A stretch of 15,209 nucleotides of DNA. It comes from an uncultured bacterium. GTDB lineage: Bacteria; Bacteroidota; Bacteroidia; Bacteroidales; Bacteroidaceae. This document shows, in pieces, positions 1 through 8,300 of this stretch (its first letter is position 1; each line of letters opens with the position of its first letter). Where the stretch lies: NCBI GenBank assembly GCA_905215575.1, contig CAJMQV010000032.1, positions 1-15,209 on the forward strand. Reading direction: 5' to 3'. The notes beneath the pieces are model-generated. The model did not search any database and was not told where the DNA came from. It saw only the letters and a list, made by a program, of their open reading frames with translations. The translations under genes were made by a program, and so were the position numbers.

Positions 1-292
1 CCACATCCGAAGCATAGGCCACAATGCGCAGATCGGGCGCGGCATCGGCCCGGGTCAGAAACTCGCGGCTCAAGGCTGTATGCGACTGGTCTACGGCTAC
101 GACCGGAACCTCACGCACCACCTCGCCGGTGTAGATAAAGGCATACAGCAGGGGGTAGAGCAGGGGGACCAGGATGAAGAAAATCAGTACTCCCTGATCG
201 CGGAACACACGCACACATTCCCGGCGCCAGATGAGGAAGGTTTCACTCACGGCACGCAGGAACTGCTGATATAAAGATATATTTTCTTTCAT
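1..292 (-). CDS. ABC-2 type permease, second of pair (partial, C-terminus off the left edge)
   Basis: The minus strand encodes the first 97 codons of a protein starting MKENISLYQQFLRAVSET, with ATG at 292-290. A short cytoplasmic amphipathic start with charged residues (WRRECVRVFRDQG) is followed by one membrane segment at about residues 35-54 (rich in F, I, L, V, Y). Then begins an extracytoplasmic region with the VVAVDQSHT-type stretch seen after the first helix of ABC-2 exporter permeases of the YhhJ/YbhR kind; the neighbouring permease has VGVVDQDNT at the equivalent place. Only 3 bases separate it from the stop of that upstream permease, so the two are almost surely translated from one mRNA and likely form a heterodimeric membrane unit. 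The rest of the gene, including the remaining helices, lies outside the window. Family assignment is fairly firm; the exported substrate is unknown. Confidence 0.85.
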   Translation of the reverse strand, partial: MKENISLYQQFLRAVSETFLIWRRECVRVFRDQGVLIFFILVPLLYPLLYAFIYTGEVVREVPVVAVDQSHTALSREFLTRADAAPDLRIVAYASDV

Positions 293-295
293 AAC

Positions 296-1465
296 TTAAG
301 GGATGTAGTTAAATTCACGCAACGCTTTGTGCAGTCGTCCTAAGAAAGGGAGCGGAAGCAGAATGAAGATGACCAGAGCCAGATAAGGCTTCCAGGCATA
401 TTCAATGGGATAGCCGTTGAGTATCTGGTTCACGTAAATCAGGAAATAGTGGCGCAGCGGAAACAGGTTAGCAAGCATCTGTAAGGACGGATGCATAGCC
501 ATGACCGGAAAGGTGAATCCGGAGATGGAGAATGATACCACGCCCCACAGCGAACAGGCGCTCAGTGCCAGACGGAGTGTCGGCAACAGAGAGAATACCA
601 GTACTCCGAAGCCTTGTGAGGCCAGAACCATGACCAGTGTGGAAAGCATCAGAGCGCCCACACTGCAATGGAACGGGAATTGCAGCACTCCGTAAAGATA
701 TACGTTGATGCCTAATGCCACGGCATAGAAAATCAGTGTGTGCGGAGCCAGTTTCCCGAGCAGCGCCCGCATGATGTTCTGGTCCGCCATTTCGAGCCAT
801 TCCTTTTGTGTGCTGTGTTTGATTTCACTTCCTATGGAGAATACGGTCATCATGAAGATCATGAGCATGAGTACTCCCGGCAGAATGGTGTTGTTCAAAT
901 AAACCGAATAGTTGAGCCACGGATTCTGCAAGGCATGCGTATCGATTACGATGGGCTGCAGAAAAGCCCGTGCCGCGGCTTCGGGTATGCCGCGTGCTTG
1001 CATGGTCTGAAGTCCGACGGCTCCTTTTGCCAGTTCCGACATAGTGCGCATATCCCTGTAGATCAGTGAGCCGGCAATCAGGAAGGTATTGTTCGTGTAG
1101 AATGACACCTTAGGCTGACGGCTGGCCATCACATCGTCGGTCGTTCCTTTCGGGATATAGTAGAAGGCATAAATCTTGCCTCGCTGCATGTCTTTTCTCG
1201 CTTCGGCGATGTTGGCATATTGCTTGCTGATTCCGGTTTGTGTAAAGGCATCCAGATTGCGGATGATGTTGCGGGTGGTGGAGGTGTTGTCCTGATCGAC
1301 CACGCCTACCGGAAGGTTTTTGGGCAACCCTTCATTCATCAGGGTTGTAAAGAACAAGCAACAGCATAAAGGAGCGATGACCATGCAGAACAGATACAGC
1401 GGGCGGGAGACGAGTATTCTCAGCTCCCGCAGCATAATTGCTATGATTCCTTTATTGCTTTGCAT
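296..1465 (-). CDS. ABC-2 type transporter permease (first of pair)
   Basis: The product is a 389-residue inner-membrane protein with the ABC-2 exporter layout. One helix lies at about residues 22-43. A large periplasmic domain follows (about 44-185, beginning LPVGVVDQDNTST). A C-terminal block of about five helices covers roughly 190-212, 242-262, 268-292, 297-322 and 358-376. The SGFTFP stretch at 315-320 matches the conserved SG-x-x-P turn of this permease family (YhhJ/YbhS/YbhR-like). It lies 16 bases downstream of the HlyD-type adaptor gene and 3 bases upstream of a second permease, in the order tolC-hlyD-permease-permease. This fits a tripartite exporter spanning both membranes. No nucleotide-binding domain is present in this protein, so an ATPase must come from elsewhere if one is used. 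An in-frame ATG at codon 11 is a possible alternative start. Substrate is not predictable; drugs or lipophilic compounds are typical for relatives. Confidence 0.9.
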   Translation of the reverse strand: MQSNKGIIAIMLRELRILVSRPLYLFCMVIAPLCCCLFFTTLMNEGLPKNLPVGVVDQDNTSTTRNIIRNLDAFTQTGISKQYANIAEARKDMQRGKIYAFYYIPKGTTDDVMASRQPKVSFYTNNTFLIAGSLIYRDMRTMSELAKGAVGLQTMQARGIPEAAARAFLQPIVIDTHALQNPWLNYSVYLNNTILPGVLMLMIFMMTVFSIGSEIKHSTQKEWLEMADQNIMRALLGKLAPHTLIFYAVALGINVYLYGVLQFPFHCSVGALMLSTLVMVLASQGFGVLVFSLLPTLRLALSACSLWGVVSFSISGFTFPVMAMHPSLQMLANLFPLRHYFLIYVNQILNGYPIEYAWKPYLALVIFILLPLPFLGRLHKALREFNYIP

Positions 1466-1481
1466 GATGTGTGAGTTTCCA

Positions 1482-2468
1482 TTATTTGCGGATGATTACG
1501 GACATGCCCGGGCGCAGTCCGGCGATTTTCTCTTTTGGAGTGGCTTTTACCTCAAAGGTCTTCAAGTCAAACTGACCGGTGGTCTTGGTTGCTTTCCAGG
1601 CAGCGTATGATCCCATATCCTTCATGGAAGAAACCTTGAGCAGCACTTCTTTGTTGAAAGCCGGTACGAAAGCCTTGAACTCAGATCCAACAGCCAGATT
1701 GTTCAGCTGGTCTTCGCGCACGTTGAAGGTCACCCACATATCCTGAAGCATGCTTACGTTCATGATCGGAGCACCGGTTCCCACCAACTCGCCGATTTGT
1801 GGGAAGATCTCTGATACCTCGCCGTCCATCTGGGCCACGAGTACGGTTTCCTTAATATAAGAGTTCACTTCGTCTACCACACCCTGAGCCTGACGTGCCT
1901 GAGCGGCAGCAGCCTCTTTGTCCTCTTTCTGGGCTCCGTTGCGGGCCAGGTCATATTGAGCCTTGGCAGCCTTTTCGGTAGCCTGCATGGCTTTATAGTT
2001 TGCATATACCTCATCACGTTTCTGTGCGCTCATCACGCCTTCCTCAAACAGGCGGTTGATGCGGTTGTATGACTTTTCTGCGATTTCCAGTCCGGCCTTT
2101 GCTTTCTGCCACATTTCATAAGCGGCCTGAATCTGCTCGCGGCGTGCGCCTTTGTCTGCTTTCTCACGAATGGCGTTTGCCGCATTCTGCACGGCTTCGG
2201 CCTGTGCTAATTTGGCCTGTACATCCGGCGCTTCCAGAATGGCCAGAGTGTCGCCTGCGCGTACGTGGTCACCTTCGTGCACCAGAATACGTAGGATGCG
2301 TCCCGGAACTTTGCTCGATACACGATATTCGTTGGCCTCGGCCTGTCCCTGGATAATCTCATCTTCATTGCCTAAAAGGATCATTCCGGCTCCGGCTACC
2401 AGAGCTACGATGATAACCAGACTCACTAAAGCCCAGATAATGCTATGTTGTTGCGCTTTCTTTTCCAT
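1482..2468 (-). CDS. HlyD/EmrA-family periplasmic adaptor subunit
   Basis: The product is a 328-residue membrane fusion protein that would bridge the inner-membrane permeases and the TolC-like channel. A short cytoplasmic start is followed by a single membrane anchor at about residues 10-33. The first half of a biotinyl-lipoyl-like domain is at 48-80 (VSSKVPGRI, then VHEGDHVRAGDTL). A long alanine- and charge-rich helical hairpin occupies about 82-200. The second lipoyl half is at 205-235 (VLVAQMDGEV, then PQIGELVGTGAPI). A beta-barrel domain runs to the end and contains the LRPGMSVIIRK closing motif (318-328) typical of HlyD_D23 adaptors. It sits between tolC (54-base gap, no promoter match seen there) and the permease genes, all on the minus strand, which supports one operon. 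Closest familiar relatives are the YbhG/EmrA type. Length and domain order are normal. Confidence 0.92.
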   Translation of the reverse strand: MEKKAQQHSIIWALVSLVIIVALVAGAGMILLGNEDEIIQGQAEANEYRVSSKVPGRILRILVHEGDHVRAGDTLAILEAPDVQAKLAQAEAVQNAANAIREKADKGARREQIQAAYEMWQKAKAGLEIAEKSYNRINRLFEEGVMSAQKRDEVYANYKAMQATEKAAKAQYDLARNGAQKEDKEAAAAQARQAQGVVDEVNSYIKETVLVAQMDGEVSEIFPQIGELVGTGAPIMNVSMLQDMWVTFNVREDQLNNLAVGSEFKAFVPAFNKEVLLKVSSMKDMGSYAAWKATKTTGQFDLKTFEVKATPKEKIAGLRPGMSVIIRK

Positions 2469-2522
2469 AATTCTTTGTTTAAATGTTTTGTGATTGATTC
2501 TTTTTATATGTTGCTCTTTGGG

Positions 2523-4007
2523 TTATTGTGCTTGCAGACGTCCGAGTGCCTTCTTTAAATAAGTATCGGCCAGGCGGATATCAATCTGCGCATCTATTTT
2601 TTCGGTCTGGGCAGAAAGCCAGGCGGTCTGCGCCTCCATTACGTTGGAAGTTGGAATCACTCCTTCACGGAATCCTTTGGTGGCTATTTTCAGATTTTCC
2701 TCAGCCTTTTCCATGCTTCGGTTGGCCAGTGCCAGACGTTTCTGAGCTTCTTCGGTCTTGAACTTGCTCTGGCTGATCTGCAGTTCGATTTTTTCTTTTA
2801 CCTCTTCCTTTTGCATTTTGGCAATGGTGGCTTCTGCTTTGGCGGCTTTCACCTTATAGAATCCTTCGCCCCAGTGCAGAATAGGTACTTGCAGCATGAC
2901 ACCGACATTCCAGGTACCGCGGAACTTGTTCTCAAAGCTGTTGAAAACCGAAGGACTGGTTGCGGCATATCCTCCGATGAGTGCCAGTGACGGCAACATA
3001 TCCGAGCGTACTACATTTATTTTCTGCTGGTAGATCTGGTTTGCTATTTCCAGACTCTGGATTTCGGGACGCTGATCGGCTCCTTGATTCAGTTCCTCTT
3101 CGCTTACGGTTTCTGTAAGTACATTGTCAACACTTTCATCGGCCAGGGTGATGTCTTCTGTCAGGTCCAGACCACAAAGCTGGCACAGAAGCATCTTGGA
3201 GAGGCTCAGTCCGTTGTCCACTTTCGTCAGATTCATTTCCGCTTCATTGAGCTTTACCTTTACGGTAAGCCCGTCGGCCTGAGTGGCTACACCCTCCTGA
3301 ATCATTTTTTCCACATCGTTGTCCAGTTTGCGGATCAGATCCAGATAACCTTCTGCCAGTTTCTTTTTGTTACTGAGCGACACGGCCATCCAATAAGCTT
3401 CATCGGTACTCAGCACCAGATTCTGTGTTTCAGTATCATATTGTTTTCCGGCCAGTTCTTTGGACAATTCTGTGATTTTGTTGTAAGCTCGTATTTTTCC
3501 GCCCATATACAGTGGTTGGGTAAGCATGACACCGGCCACCCAGGTGTTTCGTGTATCCGTTCGGAAAGCATCAGCCAGGTCTTTTCCGGCCTGGTTCAAG
3601 GCCTGTTCCACACCTTGCAATTTGCCCGACTGGATAAATTGTTGGGCCATTTGTCCCAATATCGGGTTGATTTGCCCCAGTTGGGTAACGAACTCGGTGA
3701 GTCCCGGCATCAATGCCTGTCCGATGTTGGTTCCTAAATTTCCCAGACTGTTCTTCTGTGCGTCACTGAGCAATGATATTTCATCTCCAAAGCGCATGTA
3801 ACCTCCAGAAGCGGAAATCTTGGGGAGATAATTCGTGAAGGCCGCTTTGTCTTCATAATGCGCCTTTTCCATCTTCAGTTTGGATATCTGCAGAGTCTTG
3901 TTGTTGGCTATAGCCAGATTTCTGCAGCTGTCTAAAGATAGAACCCGTTGTGCCTGAATTCCGGTGATGAATCCAGACATCATTAAAATAACGATTAGTC
4001 TTTTCAT
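2523..4007 (-). CDS. TolC-family outer-membrane efflux channel
   Basis: The product is a 494-residue outer-membrane factor. Residues 1-19 are a signal peptide (MKRLIVILMMSGFITGIQA, cleavage likely after IQA). The mature part has the two OEP repeats of the TolC family: opening VLSLDSCRNLAIANNKTL (a standard start in Bacteroidetes members), long alpha-helical stretches rich in K, E, A and Q, and strand segments such as AGVMLTQPLYMGGKIRA in repeat 1 and VGVMLQVPILHWGEG in repeat 2. These mark the beta-barrel strands at equivalent places in each repeat. The C-terminal helices (ANRSMEKAEENL; GVIPTSNVMEAQTAW) are also typical. As the first gene of the minus-strand operon it would supply the outer-membrane exit for the HlyD adaptor and the two ABC-2 permeases. 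The region between repeats contains an insertion (roughly residues 85-150, rich in G, Q and L) longer than in E. coli TolC. No purine-rich ribosome-binding site is obvious. Confidence 0.93.
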   Translation of the reverse strand: MKRLIVILMMSGFITGIQAQRVLSLDSCRNLAIANNKTLQISKLKMEKAHYEDKAAFTNYLPKISASGGYMRFGDEISLLSDAQKNSLGNLGTNIGQALMPGLTEFVTQLGQINPILGQMAQQFIQSGKLQGVEQALNQAGKDLADAFRTDTRNTWVAGVMLTQPLYMGGKIRAYNKITELSKELAGKQYDTETQNLVLSTDEAYWMAVSLSNKKKLAEGYLDLIRKLDNDVEKMIQEGVATQADGLTVKVKLNEAEMNLTKVDNGLSLSKMLLCQLCGLDLTEDITLADESVDNVLTETVSEEELNQGADQRPEIQSLEIANQIYQQKINVVRSDMLPSLALIGGYAATSPSVFNSFENKFRGTWNVGVMLQVPILHWGEGFYKVKAAKAEATIAKMQKEEVKEKIELQISQSKFKTEEAQKRLALANRSMEKAEENLKIATKGFREGVIPTSNVMEAQTAWLSAQTEKIDAQIDIRLADTYLKKALGRLQAQ

Positions 4008-4065
4008 TATATTGTATTTAGTTGTTATTTCTTTTTGTTCGTGAATGATTGCATAGGCAACGATA

Positions 4066-4096
4066 CAAAAGTAATATCTTTGTGGAAAGAAGCAAA
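4066..4096 (-). promoter_or_regulatory. Bacteroidetes-type promoter of the tolC-hlyD-permease operon
   Basis: Read on the minus strand, TTTG (4096-4093) is followed by exactly 19 bases and then TACTTTTG (4073-4066). This is a full match to the Bacteroides primary sigma consensus TTTG-N19-21-TAnnTTTG. It lies about 60 bases ahead of the tolC start, downstream of the terminator at 4137-4170, which leaves a leader of roughly 50 bases. Confidence 0.8.
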
Positions 4097-4136
4097 GAAA
4101 AGACCTTTTTTTTATTGATTATTATCATCTTAAGAC

Positions 4137-4170
4137 AAAAACAGCCTGTCCGGATGGGCAGGCTGTTTTT
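4137..4170 (-). terminator. Rho-independent terminator (bidirectional form) after the coiled-coil gene
   Basis: AAAACAGCCTGTCC and GGGCAGGCTGTTTT pair over about 14 bp (one G-T wobble) around a 4-6 base loop, with A and T runs on the outer sides. On the minus strand it begins 5 bases after the stop of the gene at 4176-5054. It is followed by a T run and then the tolC promoter, so it insulates the efflux operon from that gene. Confidence 0.85.
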
Positions 4171-4175
4171 AAGTA

Positions 4176-5054
4176 TTATTTTTCGAATGTTACGGATCTG
4201 TTTCCAATGTTGTTGCCGTCGGCGAAAATGGATACCCGATAGGTTCCGGCGCTGAGGAATTCGTTGACATCCCAATACAGAGTGACGTTCTGTTCTTCAC
4301 CTGTATATTCTATATCACGTTTCATGGAATATTCCAGATTTTTGTTTTCGTAAGGGAATGTGTGTCCGTTGGTCAGCACCTCATTTGTCGGTTTCTGAAT
4401 GCGCACATAAATGCTTTTCATTCCGGTTGGCGCTGTGATGTTCTTGGCAATGGTAAAGTTTACAACCAGCTGTTTGGCATCTTTAATTTTGCGTGCGTTC
4501 TTGCCTCTTTTGTTTTTGGCAGTCATTGAAATGCCTGTAGCGTCCAGTTGTGAGGCGATAGCCACCTTGTCGCTCAGTGATGCTTTTTCGCTTTGCAGAC
4601 TGGATATGTGGGTTTGTGCCTGTGAATATTGCGCCTTGATTTGCTGGTTCTCTGTGGTCAATGCCTGATTCAGACGGTTCAGAGAGTCTATTTCCAGAAT
4701 ATATCCGCGCATGATGGCACGTACGGTAGCCAATTCCTTTTTCAATCGTGCGATTTCTGCGGCATCGGTTGATTTCACACGCTTCAGCTCGGCCAGCAGT
4801 TCTTCTGTACGTTGCTGTTCCTTGTCCAGCTGTGCAATAAGCGAGTCATTGTTGATCTGTGTTTTCATCTCGTTGTATTGCTTGGCAAACTGGGCATACT
4901 CGTTTTCCATTTCTCTTTTGTCCATTTCTGCCAGTTTTACCATTTCATCGTGCTCCGCACTCTTTTCATTCAATGAATAAATGAGGTAGCCGACACATCC
5001 GCATAGGATGACTACCACGACGCTTGCAATTACAATGATCTTTTTCTTATCCAT
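4176..5054 (-). CDS. Inner-membrane-anchored coiled-coil protein of unknown function
   Basis: I do not recognise a named family. The 292-residue product starts MDKKK and has a single membrane segment at about residues 6-27 (valine/isoleucine rich, with C18 and C20). It continues with a long heptad-rich coiled coil from about 30 to 170 (segments such as KEQQRTEELLAELKRVK, AEIARLKKELATVRA, LTTENQQIKAQ). A basic linker (KNKRGKNARKIKD, 180-192) leads into a beta-rich C-terminal domain at about 193-292, ending TYRVSIFADGNNIGNRSVTFEK, which looks immunoglobulin-like. The expected topology is a short cytoplasmic tip with the coiled coil and globular domain in the periplasm. The gene has its own promoter and terminator and is not part of the efflux operon downstream. 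A structural or scaffolding role is a guess; similarity to SMC-like proteins would only reflect the coiled coil. Confidence 0.85.
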   Translation of the reverse strand: MDKKKIIVIASVVVVILCGCVGYLIYSLNEKSAEHDEMVKLAEMDKREMENEYAQFAKQYNEMKTQINNDSLIAQLDKEQQRTEELLAELKRVKSTDAAEIARLKKELATVRAIMRGYILEIDSLNRLNQALTTENQQIKAQYSQAQTHISSLQSEKASLSDKVAIASQLDATGISMTAKNKRGKNARKIKDAKQLVVNFTIAKNITAPTGMKSIYVRIQKPTNEVLTNGHTFPYENKNLEYSMKRDIEYTGEEQNVTLYWDVNEFLSAGTYRVSIFADGNNIGNRSVTFEK

Positions 5055-5100
5055 ATGTCTTAAATATTTATCGTTTTCAAGCCATTCGTTTTCGAAACCG

Positions 5101-5134
5101 CAAATATAATTCTTTTCTATTGATCCATTGCAAA
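5101..5134 (-). promoter_or_regulatory. Probable promoter of the coiled-coil protein gene
   Basis: On the minus strand TATATTTG (5108-5101) fits the -7 element TAnnTTTG. TTTG (5134-5131) sits 22 bases upstream of it, one base longer than the usual 19-21 spacing. The start codon at 5054 would follow a leader of about 40 bases. Confidence 0.55.
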
Positions 5135-5210
5135 CAAATCTTATTTTTCGTTGGTGTTTTTAATATTATTTCCGTTGAATCAGTATTGTAGAGGAAATGC
5201 GCTTCTGTTT

Positions 5211-5253
5211 TTATTAAAAAAACAAATTACTTTTTCCCCTTATTAAAAAAAAA
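5211..5253. repeat. Short direct repeat TTATTAAAAAAA ahead of the GH31 promoter
   Basis: TTATTAAAAAAA occurs at 5211-5222 and again, with two more A, at 5240-5251 (A run to 5253), a spacing of 29 bases. Both copies lie just upstream of or across the expected -33 region of the GH31 gene, in a 266-base divergent gap (5055-5320). They could be bent-DNA or UP-like elements or operator half-sites; chance is also possible in such AT-rich sequence. Confidence 0.35.
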
Positions 5254-5255
5254 CG

Positions 5256-5263
5256 TACCTTTG
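5256..5263 (+). promoter_or_regulatory. -7 element of the GH31 gene promoter
   Basis: TACCTTTG matches TAnnTTTG exactly. The expected -33 position 19-21 bases upstream is a T run (5231-5235) lacking the final G, so the upstream element is weak. The leader to the ATG at 5321 would be about 50 bases. Confidence 0.6.
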
Positions 5264-5320
5264 AAAACCTAAACATTCAACAAGGTTTATTAAGAGTACA
5301 TCATTATAACACTATACATT

Positions 5321-8300
5321 ATGAAGAAACTGATCGGAAAACTTTCTCAGAGCAAGGCCGCTTTGTTGGCTATGGGAGTTCCGGCCGGAGTAGTTCCTGC
5401 TGTAGCAGCTACAGCAGACGCTTCTGTTTCGGTTCAGGAAAATGCCCAGCAGTCTTTGAACATCGTGGGGGCACGCATGATTAACCCTACAACTTTGGAA
5501 ATACTTTATTCTAACGGTACTCGTATGAGTATGGATTTTTACGGAGAGAATATTTTCCGTATTTTCCAGGATAATCAGGGCGGTATTATCCGCGATCCAC
5601 AGGCTACTCCTGAAGCACAGATTTTGGTTGATAATCCTCGTAAGGCAGTTTCACAGGTTGAACTGAAGGATCAGAATGGTGTCATTACCGTGCAGACCAA
5701 GGATGTAAAGATTGAATTGGACAAGAAAACAACTCTTTTCAAGGTCACCAACTTGAAAAACGGCAAGGTGGTTGTCGAGTCTGTAGCTCCTGTTCAGTTT
5801 GAGAAAGGCCGTGTTACGGTTTCTCTGAAAGAGCAGAACAAGGAATATTTCTATGGTGGCGGTGTGCAGAACGGACGTTTCTCACACAAAGGTCAGGAAA
5901 TTGAAATTGTAAACACCAATAACTGGACTGACGGTGGTGTGGCTTCTCCTACACCTTTCTATTGGTCAACTGAAGGATACGGTATCATGTGGCACACCTT
6001 CAAACCCGGAAAATACGATTTCGGTGCAGCCGAGAAGGGTAAGGTTGTTTTGCAGCATGATGAGGACTATCTGGATATGTTCCTGATGGTAAACGACACT
6101 CCGGTATCTTTGCTGAATGATTTCTATCAGCTGACCGGTAATCCGGTGCTGTTGCCTAAGTTTGGTTTCTACGAAGGACATCTGAACGCTTACAACCGTG
6201 ACTATTGGAAAGAGGATCCAAAGGGCGTTTTGTACGAGGATGGAAAGAAATATGTAGAGAGCCAGACCGACAATGGCGGTATCAAGGAATCCTTGAACGG
6301 TGAGAAGAACAACTATCAGTTCTCAGCACGTGCGGTAATCGACCGTTACAATGCTCACGATATGCCTCTGGGATGGGTTCTTCCGAACGACGGTTACGGA
6401 GCCGGATACGGACAGACCGAGACTTTGGACGGTAACATCCAGAACTTGAAAGAGTTCGGTGACTATGCCCGTTCGAAAGGAGTGGAGATCGGTTTGTGGA
6501 CTCAGTCTGACCTGCACCCGAAGGAGGGAATCAGCGCTCTGTTGCAGCGTGATATCGTGAAAGAAGTGCGCGACGCCGGTGTGCGTGTACTGAAAACCGA
6601 CGTGGCATGGGTAGGTGCCGGATATTCATTCGGTCTGAATGGTGTGGCTGATGTAGGCCAGATCATGCCTTACTACGGAAACAACGCCCGTCCGTTCATC
6701 ATCTCACTCGACGGTTGGGCCGGAACACAGCGTTATGCCGGTATCTGGAGTGGTGACCAGACTGGTGGTGAATGGGAATACATCCGCTTCCACATCCCGA
6801 CCTATATCGGTTCCGGATTGTCAGGTCAGCCGAACATCTGTTCTGATATGGACGGTATCTTCGGTGGAAAGAACGTGCCTGTAAATATCCGTGACTTCCA
6901 GTGGAAGACCTTTACAACCATGCAACTGAACATGGACGGATGGGGTTCTAATCCTAAGTATCCGCACATTTTGGGCGAGCCGGCAGCATCTATCAACCGT
7001 TGGTATCTGAAGATGAAGTCTGAGTTCATGCCTTATACTTATAGTATTGCCGAGGAGGCTATCGACGGCAAGCCAATCAACCGTGCAATGTTCCTGGATT
7101 ATCCGAACGACTATACTTTGGGAACCGCAACTCGCTACCAGTTCTTGTACGGTCCGTCAGTGCTCGTAGCTCCTATTTATCAGAACACCGCTTCAGACGA
7201 CAAGGGCAACGATGTGCGTAACGGTATTTATCTGCCGGAAGGCAAGTGGGTGGATTATTTCACCGGCGATGTATACGAAGGAAATACCATCATCAATAAT
7301 TTTGATGCGCCGATCTGGAAGTTGCCGGTATTCATCAAGATGGGAGCCATTATCCCGATGACTGCGCCGAACAACAATCCAAATCAGATTGACAAGAAAC
7401 TGCGTATCTACGACCTGTATCCATGTGGAACCACTACTTTCACGGAGTATGATGACGACGGTATCACCGAACAGTATAAGTTTGGTAAGAGCGCAACTAC
7501 CAAGATTGTTTCAGAAGAGAAGGATGGTAAGGTTGTCGTTACTGTAGAGCCTACTAAGGGAAGCTTCGACGGCATGGAGAAGAACAAGGTAACTGTGTTC
7601 CGTGTGAATGTAACCGCTCAGCCTAAGAAAGTTTCTGCGAAACTGGGTAAGAAGGGCGTGAAACTGACCGAAGTTTCTTCTTTGGACGAATTCAACAAGG
7701 GAGAGAACGTATATTTCTACGAGGCAGAGCCGAACATGAACCAGTTTGCAACTGAGGGTTCTGAGTTCGCAGCCCAGAAGGTTATCAAGAATCCGGTGCT
7801 GCACGTGAAGTTGGCTGAAACAGACGTTACTGCCAATGCCGCAACTTTGGAGATCAAGGGCTATGTATTTGACACTACAAACAAGCAGTTGTCTCAGACC
7901 GGTGCCCTGACAGCTCCTAAGGCTCAGGTTACCGAAGAGAATACTCAGGCTTACACTCTGACTCCAAGCTGGGAGAAGGTGGCCAATGCCGACTATTACG
8001 AAATCGAGTTCAACGGTATGCTGTATTCTACGATTAAGGATACGAAACTGTTGTTCGAGGATCTGGTTCCGGAAACCACTTATAGCTTTAAGGTACGCGC
8101 TGTGAACAAAGACGGCAAGTCTGAGTGGTCAACTGTTGAGGCTACAACCAAGTCTAATCCTCTGGAGTTTGCGATTAAGGGTATCACTGCCGAGACAACT
8201 TGCGAGAATCAGGGCGGTCAGGATGTTAACAAACTGTTTGACTTTGACGAGAGCGCCGGCTGGCACAGTAAGTGGGGCAAGGGTGAGGCTGTACCGTTCG

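Noticed and set aside
3084..3737. A 217-codon plus-strand open frame inside tolC
   Set aside because: It is antisense to a clear TolC-family gene. The translation is rich in F, H, Q and C without motifs, typical of a shadow frame.
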